DNA of 64,000 bases. Source: Martinezella multihospitum. GTDB lineage: Bacteria > Pseudomonadota > Alphaproteobacteria > Rhizobiales > Rhizobiaceae. Shown here in pieces: positions 1-7,539 of the stretch (positions within the stretch are counted from its first letter, which is position 1; each line of letters opens with the position of its first letter). The notes under the pieces are model-generated. The model did no database searches and was not told the origin of the DNA. It was given only the letters and a program-made list of their open reading frames with translations. The DNA lies in assembly GCF_900094585.1 (NCBI RefSeq), contig NZ_FMAG01000001.1:1254530-1318529 (forward strand). The letters run 5' to 3'. Made by a program: the position numbers and the translations under genes.

Positions 1-359
1 ACGATCTCGCCTGGATCCGGAACAACGTGTCGCCGGAGATGGTTCTCCTCATGGCGAAGACACGCCTCGGTTCTGTGGATGCCGAGAGCCAGCTTGATCT
101 TCTGCGTCAGCTCAACCCGCTGCTCTGTGAAATCTCCTTCGACAGTCTTGACCAGCTCGCGGCCCGCAAGGCGCTTTTTGCGGATGCGGGTATGCGCCTG
201 TGGGTCAATACCCTCGATTCCGTTTCCTGCGCCGGCTTCACGGATACTGCCGCCCTGCAGGACCCTGCGGCGATTTGGGGCAGGCTTATCGATGCCGGCG
301 TCTCCGCCATCCAAACGGACGAGGCTGAGGCGCTGAGGGCCTATCTGAAGACGCGTTAA
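1..359 (+). CDS. Glycerophosphodiester phosphodiesterase family protein, C-terminal fragment
   Basis: The reading frame is already open at the left edge (first full codon at 3), so this is the 3' end of a longer gene; the GTG at 27 is internal. The visible 119 residues carry the end of a GDPD TIM barrel: a strand with LWVNTLD and, near the C-terminus, GVSAIQTDEAEAL, which corresponds to the usual G-x-D-G-I-x-T-D-x-P ending of the family. GDPD enzymes hydrolyse glycerophosphodiesters to glycerol 3-phosphate and an alcohol. In rhizobia some members act on other phosphodiesters, so the substrate cannot be given from this fragment. The catalytic N-terminal half lies outside the window. Only the family assignment is supported. 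Confidence 0.75.
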   Translation, partial: DLAWIRNNVSPEMVLLMAKTRLGSVDAESQLDLLRQLNPLLCEISFDSLDQLAARKALFADAGMRLWVNTLDSVSCAGFTDTAALQDPAAIWGRLIDAGVSAIQTDEAEALRAYLKTR

Positions 360-414
360 CCAGCCCTTCGATGCGATCAGCCAGCGGTGTTCGCCTTCGT
401 TTGAAAACGCAAAC

Positions 415-441
415 GGCCGGCCCCAACGGATAGAGCCGGCC
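415..441 (-). terminator. Candidate Rho-independent terminator of the HU gene
   Basis: On the minus strand, 30 nt past the HU stop codon, GGCCGGC and GCCGGCC form a 7-bp GC stem around a 13-nt loop, followed by GTTTGCGTTTTC. The T tract is interrupted, so efficiency is uncertain. It also lies 55 nt past the converging GDPD stop. Confidence 0.5.
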
Positions 442-470
442 ATTGAACCATCGGAGCTTAACGATCCGGA

Positions 471-749
471 TTACTTGTTGAGCGCATCCTTCAGCGCCTT
501 GGCGGGCGTGAAGGCGAGCTTCTTCGATGCGGCAACCTTGATGGTTGCGCCCGTTCCCGGATTGCGTGCTTCGCGTGCCGGCGTATCCTTGACTTTGAAC
601 TTGCCAAAGCCCGGGATCGAGGTTTCGGCGCCGGCTGTTGCGGCTCCGGTAATGGCTGCAAAGACGGCTTCGACAATCGCCTTGCTCTGGACTTTGGTAA
701 GCTTGTGGTCTGCAGCGATCTTGTCTGCAATTTCATTGGTGGTGGTCAT
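471..749 (-). CDS. HU family DNA-binding protein
   Basis: A 92-residue protein of normal HU length. It has the N-terminal helical dimerisation part (residues 1-45, beginning MTTTNEIADKIA), the turn IPGFGKFKV, and the arm motif ARNPGTG near residues 61-67 with the conserved Arg-Asn-Pro that intercalates DNA. HU bends and compacts DNA and acts in the nucleoid. The start ATG at 749 is preceded by a GGGGGAAG ribosome binding site at good spacing. The gene stands alone with its own terminator candidate. IHF-alpha/beta can be excluded by the sequence of the arm and the very short C-terminus. It is not possible to say whether this is the main HU copy of the genome. Confidence 0.93.
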   Translation of the reverse strand: MTTTNEIADKIAADHKLTKVQSKAIVEAVFAAITGAATAGAETSIPGFGKFKVKDTPAREARNPGTGATIKVAASKKLAFTPAKALKDALNK

Positions 750-1104
750 GAGGCTTCCCCCGCATTGATGACGCTGGAATCATTTCCATTGCCGATGTCC
801 ATTGTCACCTGGAGTCCGGGCCGGAAAGGGCGAGAATGCCTGTATTTCCACAGGTTCCGACGCATCGGGGCCATTTCGAACGCTTTCCGCAAGCGATTTT
901 CCGGTCAAAGGGCTTGGCCGAGCGGCCGATAGGAGAGTGGTCAGTGCTATCGGTAGACGCCTGCGAATCTGCTGATAGAGCCGGAATCGGAGCTCCGATA
1001 CCCTCTTCGCCATCCGGATACGAGCGGTAACGGAGTCATTCAAACTGGCCTTTCGCCTGACAGGTCTATAGAGGCTTGGCTGTGATAGATGAATGGGACG
1101 GACA
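750..1104. other. 355-nt intergenic stretch upstream of HU
   Basis: This holds the 5' region and presumably the promoter of the HU gene (minus strand) and, at its right end, the leader of the small gene at 1105. I see no convincing gene, no strong inverted repeat and no match to a promoter consensus that I would defend. Open frames here are short and have no ribosome binding sites. Confidence 0.5.
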
Positions 1105-1326
1105 ATGGAACACGAGATCAAGATAGACAACCGCGGCGATTTCGGGCTTTGGGCCATCGAGGTCGCAAAGCAGATCATCAGCGATGAGGGCTTTGAACTG
1201 GCGAGAGCCGCACGGGACGGTACGGACGATGATGTCCGCGCCGCCGGTAATGCACTTGGCCAGGCGATCACCAATGCGATGATGCAAGTCTATGATGGTT
1301 TGATCGAGGGAGCGGATGAAGATTAG
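1105..1326 (+). CDS. Small hypothetical protein (73 aa)
   Basis: I do not recognise a named family. The protein begins MEHEIKIDNRGDFGLW and is acidic and soluble, predicted mostly helical, with no signal peptide or membrane span. An in-frame ATG lies 12 nt upstream (1093), but neither start has a strong ribosome binding site; 1105 gives the more natural N-terminus. Codon use fits the neighbours and the opposite strand offers nothing better, which supports it as a real gene. It stands alone between HU and the Tim44-domain gene, and the context gives no function. Confidence 0.6.
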   Translation: MEHEIKIDNRGDFGLWAIEVAKQIISDEGFELARAARDGTDDDVRAAGNALGQAITNAMMQVYDGLIEGADED

Positions 1327-1492
1327 GATCGTCTTCGAAGGCTGTAGCCCATCATCCGCATGCTCGCGCGGCCGGCTTGCTCTGGATTGAAATCTGAAAC
1401 TTGCACCAACTTAAAATCGCAGCCTTACAATCACGAACAGGCATCCCCATATAGGGGCGGGTTAGTCTTTCTGCCCTATGACAGGAGAGCAA

Positions 1493-2491
1493 ATGTTCAG
1501 TGCAGTACCGCGTTTTGCCAAGATCGCAGCCATCGTCGTCCTTGCCGCCGCTTCGTCTTTAGCGACCTTTGACGCTGCCGATGCGCGTCGGGCTGGATCC
1601 AGCGGCTTCGGAAGCCGCGGGACGCGCACCTTCGATGCTCCGGCTGTAACGAGGACGGCACCTACGCAGGCGGCCCCGATCGATCGGTCGATGACGCAGC
1701 GACCGCAGCAGCAGACAACGACCCAGCCGCCGCTCGGCGCACCACAGCGTCCGGGCCTTTTCGGCGGCTTCGGTGGATCGATGATCGGCGGCCTGATCGC
1801 TGGCGGTCTGCTCGGCATGATGCTTGGTCATGGTTTCGGCGGCGGTGTCGGTTTCCTCGGCATGCTGCTGCAGATCGGCCTGATCGTGCTGCTCATCAGC
1901 TTTGCCATGCGGTTCTTCGCAAACCGTCAGCGTACGCAGTATGCGGCACCCGGATCTGGCTCGTCCTACAATATGAACGCCATGAACAACGCGGGTGCTT
2001 CGCCGCGTCCTTCCTTCTCCATCCCGTCCATCGGCGGTGGAGCGACGGCTGCGCCGACGGCGCGTCAAGCCAATGACGAGATCGGGTTGCAGCAGGCCGA
2101 TCTCGATCGCTTCGAGCACCTCCTGACGGAAATCCAGTCGGCCTATGGCAAGGAAGACTACGCCACGCTGCGCCGGCTGACCACGCCGGAGGCGATGTCC
2201 TACCTCGCCGAAGAGCTTGGGGAAAATGCCACCAGCGGCGTGCGCAACAGCGTTTCCGACGTCCGTTTGCTGCAAGGCGATATCGCCGAGGCCTGGCGCG
2301 AGGACAATGCCGAATATGCGACGCTTGCCATGCGCTATTCGAGCATCGACGCGATGGTCGATCGCGCGACCGGGAAACTCGTCGACGGCGATGATCGCAA
2401 CCCTTCGGAAACGACAGAACTCTGGACCTTCGTGCGCAAGCCGGGCTCCGACTGGACGCTTTCCGCGATCCAGGGAACGGATCTGCACTGA
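1493..2491 (+). CDS. Tim44 domain-containing membrane protein
   Basis: The 332-residue product has an N-terminal hydrophobic signal or anchor (about residues 9-27), a low-complexity Gln/Pro/Thr-rich linker, a glycine-rich pair of membrane segments (GGFGGSMIGGLIAGGLLGMML and GFLGMLLQIGLIVLLISFAM split by a short loop, about residues 88-140) and a C-terminal Tim44-like domain of about 150 residues ending LSAIQGTDLH. This order is that of bacterial Tim44-like proteins related to the mitochondrial inner-membrane import factor; the bacterial role is still poorly defined. The upstream ATG at 1478 overlaps the Shine-Dalgarno: AGGAGAG lies five bases before the ATG at 1493, so 1493 is the start. It is monocistronic, with a hairpin just after the stop. 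Confidence 0.85.
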   Translation: MFSAVPRFAKIAAIVVLAAASSLATFDAADARRAGSSGFGSRGTRTFDAPAVTRTAPTQAAPIDRSMTQRPQQQTTTQPPLGAPQRPGLFGGFGGSMIGGLIAGGLLGMMLGHGFGGGVGFLGMLLQIGLIVLLISFAMRFFANRQRTQYAAPGSGSSYNMNAMNNAGASPRPSFSIPSIGGGATAAPTARQANDEIGLQQADLDRFEHLLTEIQSAYGKEDYATLRRLTTPEAMSYLAEELGENATSGVRNSVSDVRLLQGDIAEAWREDNAEYATLAMRYSSIDAMVDRATGKLVDGDDRNPSETTELWTFVRKPGSDWTLSAIQGTDLH

Positions 2492-2511
2492 TCTGCGCGG
2501 CTTCCGCAGAG

Positions 2512-2540
2512 AGCCGCCTCACGAGGGATCGGAGGCGGCT
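2512..2540 (+). terminator. Candidate terminator after the Tim44-domain gene
   Basis: AGCCGCCTC and GAGGCGGCT form a perfect 9-bp stem around an 11-nt loop, 20 nt past the stop codon. It is followed by GGTTCTATCC, a weak T tract, so termination may be incomplete or Rho-assisted. Confidence 0.55.
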
Positions 2541-2621
2541 GGTTCTATCCAGAAACTGATTGTTCTCATCCTTTAAACCTGAAGAAGTCGAGCGGGTGTC
2601 GAAGACGACGCGGCATCCGCC

Positions 2622-2649
2622 TTGACTCGCCAAATCTGTCCTCTAATGT
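2622..2649 (+). promoter_or_regulatory. Candidate sigma-70 promoter of the sugar catabolic operon
   Basis: TTGACT at 2622-2627 and TAATGT at 2644-2649 are separated by 16 nt. The predicted start would fall inside the adjacent palindrome at 2653-2674, the position expected for a repressor operator. The -35 is good and the -10 is weak. Confidence 0.5.
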
Positions 2650-2652
2650 GCC

Positions 2653-2674
2653 GATGTGGAAACGTTACCACATC
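2653..2674. promoter_or_regulatory. LacI-family operator in front of the aldolase gene
   Basis: A 22-bp near-perfect palindrome with core TGTGGAAACGTTACCACA, centred on the CG step typical of LacI/GalR operators. The two arms are GATGTGG and CCACATC. It lies between the predicted promoter and the ribosome binding site GGGAGGA of the aldolase gene, so a bound repressor would block initiation. The LacI gene at 7540-8559, at the other end of the same cluster, is the obvious candidate protein. Confidence 0.8.
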
Positions 2675-2686
2675 GGGAGGAAATAG

Positions 2687-3511
2687 ATGAAATCCGCGCG
2701 GCTCAACCGCCTGTTCGGCGTGTCCGGAAATTGCTTCGACGTCGCCGTCGATCATGGCATGTTCAATGAACGGACCTTTCTTGCCGGTATCGAGGATATG
2801 CGGACAGCGATCAACGTGATTGCCGATGCTGCGCCCGATGCCATCCAGCTTCCGCCGGGCACTGCGCCCATTCTGCAGGCAATTCCCGGCAAACATCGTC
2901 CGGCCTTGGTGCTGCGGACGGATATCGCCAATATCTACGGCAATCCGCTGCCCTCGGCGCTGTTTTCCGAAATGATCGACAGGGGCGTGGAGCAGGCGGT
3001 GGCGCTCGATGCTGCCTGCGTCGTCGTCAATCTGCTGATGTTGCCGGATGAGCCGGAAGTTTATCGCGCCTGCGTGCGCAACGTGAATAGCCTGAAGCGT
3101 GAATGTGAGATTTACGGCATGCCGTTGATGGTCGAGCCGTTGGTCATGCAGGATAATTCCAAGGGCGCCTATATGGTCGATGGCGCGATCGACAAGATCC
3201 TGCCGCTGGTGCGCCAGGCCGCCGAACTCGGCGCTGACATCATCAAGGCCGACCCCTGCGACAATGTTCAGGAATACCACCGCGTCATCGAGATCGCGCA
3301 AGGGCTTCCCGTGCTCGTTCGCGGTGGCGGCCGCGTCTCGGATCAGGAAATCCTTTCACGTACGAAACAGTTGATGGAGCAGGGCGCTCGCGGCATCGTC
3401 TATGGTCGCAACGTCATTCAGCACAGCAATCCGGCGGGCATGACGCGTGCACTGATGGCGATCGTCCATGACGAGGCTTCCGTCGGAGACGCCTCGCGGC
3501 ATCTTGCCTGA
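2687..3511 (+). CDS. Class I aldolase, DhnA/LacD/FbaB-type
   Basis: A 274-residue TIM-barrel aldolase. Visible signatures are the AVDHG motif at residues 20-24, the Schiff-base lysine in GADIIKADP (Lys187), the phosphate-binding VRGGGR at 211-216 and GIVYGRNV at 237-244. These match the DhnA-type class I aldolases (FbaB, LsrF, YihT-like), which cleave or thiolyse phosphorylated keto sugars to dihydroxyacetone phosphate and a second product. It is the first gene of the operon, with GGGAGGA just upstream of the ATG and a LacI operator ahead. Being followed by a sugar isomerase and a PfkB kinase suggests that it cleaves the 1-phosphate of a ketose, but the real substrate cannot be read from the sequence. 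Confidence 0.85.
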   Translation: MKSARLNRLFGVSGNCFDVAVDHGMFNERTFLAGIEDMRTAINVIADAAPDAIQLPPGTAPILQAIPGKHRPALVLRTDIANIYGNPLPSALFSEMIDRGVEQAVALDAACVVVNLLMLPDEPEVYRACVRNVNSLKRECEIYGMPLMVEPLVMQDNSKGAYMVDGAIDKILPLVRQAAELGADIIKADPCDNVQEYHRVIEIAQGLPVLVRGGGRVSDQEILSRTKQLMEQGARGIVYGRNVIQHSNPAGMTRALMAIVHDEASVGDASRHLA

Positions 3512-3532
3512 CGCATCCTGGGAGGAGGAGAC

Positions 3533-4690
3533 ATGAAGAAGGTATTCCGCTTCGGCGTGATCGGCTGCGGCTTGATGGGGCGCGAATTCGCAAGCGCTGC
3601 GGCGCGCTGGCTGCATCTTGCCGACACGAGGGCACGGCCGGAAATCGTTGCCGCCTGCGACACCAATCCGGCACTTCTCGACTGGTTCAAAGATAATGTG
3701 CCATCGGTCAGGCAGTTCACCGGCGACTACAAGGAGCTGCTGGCCAACCCAGATGTCGACGCCGTTTATTGCGCCGTGCCGCATGTGCTGCATCAGCAAT
3801 TCTATATCGATATCCTGAAGGCGGGAAAACATCTGCTCGGCGAAAAGCCGTTCGGCATGGATGCGGCACAGAACCGCGAGATCATGGCGGTGCTTGCCGA
3901 AAACCCCAAACTTCTGGTTCGCTGCTCGTCGGAAATGCCGTTCTTCCCGGGAGCGCAGAAGGTCATCTCGCTCGCCGAAAGCGGCGAGATGGGCGATATT
4001 CTCGAAGTCGAAGCCGGCTTCCTGCATTCCTCCGACATCGACAGGCAAAAGCCGATCAACTGGAAGCGCATGGCTGAGATCAATGGCGACTATGGCTGCA
4101 TGGGGGATCTCGGCATGCATGTGCTGCACGTGCCCTTGCGGCTCGGCTGGCGCCCGCAAACCCTGCATGCGCAGCTGGTCAAGAGGATCACCGAGCGTCC
4201 GGACGGCAAGGGCGGCATGGTGCCATGCACGACCTGGGACAATGCGACGATCAGCACCCGGGTCAGCGCTGGCGATCAGGATTTTCCGATGGTGCTGAAG
4301 ACCTGGCGCATTGCGCCGGGCGAGGCCAATACCTGGTATATTCGTATCCTCGGTATGAAGAAGAGCGCCTCCTTCACCACCAAGTCGCCGCGGCAGTGGC
4401 AGTGGATGGACTATAATGGCGGAGCGCAAGCCTGGAGCACCGAAGATCTGGGATATGGTTCGCTCTTCCCGGCGATAACAGGCAAGATCTTCGAATTCGG
4501 CTTCGCCGATGCCATTCAGCAAATGTGGGCGGCCTTCGTCGATGAATTGGCAGGTGGAAACGCCAACGGTTTTACCTGCGCCACGCCGGAAGAAGCGCAG
4601 GCTCATCACGCGGTACTGACGGCGGCGCTGAAATCCGGCCGCGAGAATATCGTCGTACCGGTCGATTATGAAGGAGCGACCGCCCGATGA
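3533..4690 (+). CDS. Gfo/Idh/MocA family NAD(P)-dependent oxidoreductase
   Basis: The 385-residue product starts with a Rossmann nucleotide-binding motif GVIGCGLMG (G11-x-G13-x-x-G16) and has the family EKP motif (Glu104-Lys105-Pro106), whose lysine is catalytic. The C-terminal half is the usual open beta-sheet substrate domain. Members oxidise or reduce sugars, inositols and sugar acids at a ring or chain hydroxyl. The start has an excellent GGGAGGAGGAG ribosome binding site. Its stop overlaps the start of the next gene by ATGA, so the two are translationally coupled. In this operon it probably performs the first or last redox step of sugar breakdown; substrate unknown. Confidence 0.85.
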   Translation: MKKVFRFGVIGCGLMGREFASAAARWLHLADTRARPEIVAACDTNPALLDWFKDNVPSVRQFTGDYKELLANPDVDAVYCAVPHVLHQQFYIDILKAGKHLLGEKPFGMDAAQNREIMAVLAENPKLLVRCSSEMPFFPGAQKVISLAESGEMGDILEVEAGFLHSSDIDRQKPINWKRMAEINGDYGCMGDLGMHVLHVPLRLGWRPQTLHAQLVKRITERPDGKGGMVPCTTWDNATISTRVSAGDQDFPMVLKTWRIAPGEANTWYIRILGMKKSASFTTKSPRQWQWMDYNGGAQAWSTEDLGYGSLFPAITGKIFEFGFADAIQQMWAAFVDELAGGNANGFTCATPEEAQAHHAVLTAALKSGRENIVVPVDYEGATAR

Positions 4691-5358
4691 AGCGCTCCGA
4701 AATCAACGAAGCGCTGCGGCGCGCAAGCAAAACCCTGGACCATTGGCGCTGGTCGCTGCCCGAATGGGGTTATTGGACCGCGGCGGACTTCGCCGCCAAC
4801 CCGGAAGCGGCGCGATATCTACGCACCCATCAGCTGGGATGGGATGTCACGGACTTCGGCTCCGGCCGCTTTGCCGAATGCGGCCTTGTGCTGTTTTGCC
4901 TGCGCAACGGCATCGTCGGTGTCGAAGGCGAGCGCACCTATGCCGAAAAGCTGCTTTTCGTCGAGGAAGGGCAGGTCACGCCGACCCATCGCCATCAAGC
5001 AAAGATGGAGGACATCATCAACAGGGCCGGCGGCGATCTCGTCATCGAATTCGCCGCGACCGACGCTGAAGGCAATGTGCTGCAGGATGACGTGACCGTT
5101 CCGGTGGATGGCTTGCCGAAAACACTTGCCGCATGGGAGCCGCTGGTTCTTTCCCCTGGCCAGAGTGTGACGATCCACACCGGGCTCTATCATCGCTTCT
5201 ACGGCCGCAAGGGCAGCGGTCCGGTCTTCGTCGGCGAAGTCAGTCAGGTCAACGACGACAACAGCGATAACTACTTTCTGGAGCCGATCGGGCGCTTCGC
5301 CGCGATCGAGGAGGATGAGCCGCCTCTCAGGCCCCTATGGAACGAGGCAGGTGGCTGA
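4687..5358 (+). CDS. D-lyxose/D-mannose-family sugar isomerase (cupin)
   Basis: The 223-residue protein belongs to the D-lyxose ketol-isomerase family (former DUF1498), whose E. coli member interconverts D-lyxose and D-xylulose and also acts on D-mannose. The expected cupin metal ligands are visible: His101 and His103 in PTHRHQ, Glu108 in KMED, and His169 in the late strand HTGLYHRFYG. A 4-bp ATGA overlap ties it to the preceding oxidoreductase, and a TGATG overlap ties it to the kinase after it. In context it would supply a ketose for phosphorylation. The exact aldose is not determinable; the family name should not be read as proof of D-lyxose. Confidence 0.85.
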   Translation: MKRSEINEALRRASKTLDHWRWSLPEWGYWTAADFAANPEAARYLRTHQLGWDVTDFGSGRFAECGLVLFCLRNGIVGVEGERTYAEKLLFVEEGQVTPTHRHQAKMEDIINRAGGDLVIEFAATDAEGNVLQDDVTVPVDGLPKTLAAWEPLVLSPGQSVTIHTGLYHRFYGRKGSGPVFVGEVSQVNDDNSDNYFLEPIGRFAAIEEDEPPLRPLWNEAGG

Positions 5359-6413
5359 TGCGGACCGGGGAGGAGGTTCGCGACAGCGAAAAGAAGGACA
5401 AGGGAGGCATCGTCTGTGCGGGAAACTTCATCGTCGACCGTGTCCATACGCTGTCCTACTGGCCCGAGCAGGGTGATCTTGCCTATATCCAGCATCAGGA
5501 TGTGGGTGTTGGCGGCGGGGCCGCCAATGTTGTCACCGATCTCGCCTCGCTCGGCTTTCCCGCAAAGCTCGCAGCGGCAGGCTGCATCGGCACGGATATC
5601 GATGGCGGGATCGTCAAGACGCGGCTTCAAAATGCCGGCATCGATGTCAGCGGTTTGCGGGAGCTTTCCGATCGCGCGACGGCGCATACGCATGTCATGA
5701 ATGTGCCGGGACAGAACCGCACGTTCTTCTATCACGGCGGTGCCAATGATGCGGTGACGGACGCGCTGGTTTCGCCTGCCGTCTTTGCAGATACCGGTTA
5801 CCGGCTGTTCTACCTCGGCTATCTGATGCTTTTGCCTGGTCTCGACGGGATCGATACGGAGGGGCGGTCGGGGGCATCTCGACTGTTGGAAGCCGCACGC
5901 GACGCTGGCCTGACCACCTGCGTCGATTTCGTCTCCAGCGAGGATCCGGAGTTTGCGGCCAAGGTCGGCGCGGCGCTGCCATATTGCGATTTCCTTATCA
6001 TCAATGAGATCGAGGCAGGGCGGGCAACCGGCGTGACCGTACGGGACACGGAAGGGGAGCTGAACGAGGCCGCACTTCTGACGGCTGGCGAACGGTTGCT
6101 GGCGGCAGGCGTCGCAAAGGGTGCAATCATTCACGCCCCGGAAATCTGCTTCTGGTTTGCGCCGGGCGCAAAGCCGATTATCTCACGCTCTCGGCCGGTC
6201 GAGCCGGCCGATATCGTCAGCACTGTCGGCGCGGGCGATGCTTTCTGCGCCGCTGTGCTTTACGGTCTGCATGAGGATTGGCCTGTCGAGCGCATCTGCG
6301 TTGTTGCGCATGCCGCCGCCGCCCGTTGCCTTGGAGGAGCGACTGCGACGGATGGCATCCCCGACATGGCGGTACTTCTGGAGGATGTGAAGAGGACGCA
6401 TGCCTGTGCTTAG
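5358..6413 (+). CDS. PfkB-family carbohydrate kinase
   Basis: A 351-residue ribokinase-fold kinase. The glycine-rich substrate-side segment GVGGGAANVVTDLASLG lies near residues 50-66 and the ATP/catalytic motif GAGDAF at residues 291-296, with Asp294 as the catalytic base. I place the start at the ATG at 5358, which overlaps the isomerase stop as TGATG; the longer frame from 5337 would lie inside the isomerase. PfkB kinases phosphorylate ketoses, ribose, adenosine or sugar acids. Placed between a ketol-isomerase and a DhnA aldolase, it most likely makes the ketose phosphate that the aldolase cleaves, an arrangement parallel to tagatose or sulfofructose breakdown. Confidence 0.88.
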   Translation: MRTGEEVRDSEKKDKGGIVCAGNFIVDRVHTLSYWPEQGDLAYIQHQDVGVGGGAANVVTDLASLGFPAKLAAAGCIGTDIDGGIVKTRLQNAGIDVSGLRELSDRATAHTHVMNVPGQNRTFFYHGGANDAVTDALVSPAVFADTGYRLFYLGYLMLLPGLDGIDTEGRSGASRLLEAARDAGLTTCVDFVSSEDPEFAAKVGAALPYCDFLIINEIEAGRATGVTVRDTEGELNEAALLTAGERLLAAGVAKGAIIHAPEICFWFAPGAKPIISRSRPVEPADIVSTVGAGDAFCAAVLYGLHEDWPVERICVVAHAAAARCLGGATATDGIPDMAVLLEDVKRTHACA

Positions 6414-6515
6414 CGCTGGCTGCAGAGCGGCTACCGCCTATCATCGGATGTTCTGGTGTCGATGAGAGCGGCGCGATAGCATCAAGGAATTGAACCCTAT
6501 GCTTGGAGGAGGCGA

Positions 6516-7526
6516 ATGAGGGCAGTCCGTTTGGAAGCGATCGGCGATATGACCATGCGCATGGTCGAGAAGCCGAGCGCTGGGCCGGGAGAGATCATCG
6601 TCCGGGTTCTTGCCGCCGGTATCTGCGGGTCCGACCGGCACATGTATAAGGGCGAGTATCCGACGGCGATCCCGGTGACCTTGGGTCACGAATTTTGCGG
6701 TCTCGTGGAAGAGGTGGGCGAGGGTGTTTCGTCGTTCGTTGGCGGAGAACTCGTGACGGTCGACCCGAACATCGCTTGCGGTACATGCCCTGCCTGCAGA
6801 CGCGGGCGGCCGAATCTATGCGCCAATCTGAAAGCCATCGGCGTGACGCGCGATGGCGGCTTTGCTGATTATGTTGCGGTTCCCTGCGGCCAGGCGTTCG
6901 CGCTGCCTCCGGATCTCGATCCCGTCCATGGTGCCTTTTGCGAGCCACTGGCCTGCTGCATCCATGCCATCGACAAGGCACAAATCCGTCCGGGTGACAG
7001 CGTCGCCATATTGGGTGGTGGCGTCATCGGCCTTCTCATGGTGCAATTGGCCCGCCTCGCAGGCGCCGACCAGATCATCCTGATCACGAGGCAGCTATCG
7101 CGACGGGAGGCAGCTTTGCGCCTGGGTGCGACACAGGCCCTCGATCCGACGGCGACCGATGCTGTTGCCGCCGTCCGGGATACGACCGGCGGCGGCGTGG
7201 ATGTCGTCATAGAATGCGCCGGCGTTCCCGAAACGCTGCAGACCGGCGTTCGGATGGCGCGGCGCGGTGGTGCTTTCATATTGTTCGGCGTGACGCCGGC
7301 CGGTCTGGAAGTGCCCATGCTGCCATTCGATCTGCTCGTCAATGAGGTCGAGATCAGACCGGCCTATCTCAATCCCTTCACCCACGCTCGCGCCGCTGCC
7401 ATGGTGGCAAGCGGGATTCTGGAACTGGATTCGCTTGTTACGAAGACGATCGGCCTTGAAGATGTTGCGGGCGTGGTTGGCAGCGCGCCGCTGGCCGGCG
7501 AAATCAAGGTCATAGTCCGACCCTGA
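6516..7526 (+). CDS. Zinc-dependent alcohol/polyol dehydrogenase (MDR family)
   Basis: A 336-residue medium-chain dehydrogenase. The catalytic zinc region shows AAGICGSDRHMY and GHEFCGLVEEVGEG in the first 75 residues. The structural zinc site is complete, with the cysteine series CGTCPACRRGRPNLC. A Rossmann motif ILGGGVIGLL follows at about residues 165-174. The start has a strong GGAGGAGG site. It is 102 nt downstream of the kinase, with no terminator between, so it is probably in the same transcript. The likely role is oxidation of a polyol or sugar to feed the pathway, or reduction of the aldolase product; sorbitol/xylitol-type dehydrogenases are the closest family. Confidence 0.87.
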   Translation: MRAVRLEAIGDMTMRMVEKPSAGPGEIIVRVLAAGICGSDRHMYKGEYPTAIPVTLGHEFCGLVEEVGEGVSSFVGGELVTVDPNIACGTCPACRRGRPNLCANLKAIGVTRDGGFADYVAVPCGQAFALPPDLDPVHGAFCEPLACCIHAIDKAQIRPGDSVAILGGGVIGLLMVQLARLAGADQIILITRQLSRREAALRLGATQALDPTATDAVAAVRDTTGGGVDVVIECAGVPETLQTGVRMARRGGAFILFGVTPAGLEVPMLPFDLLVNEVEIRPAYLNPFTHARAAAMVASGILELDSLVTKTIGLEDVAGVVGSAPLAGEIKVIVRP

Positions 7527-7539
7527 GCACTGCTTGCAT

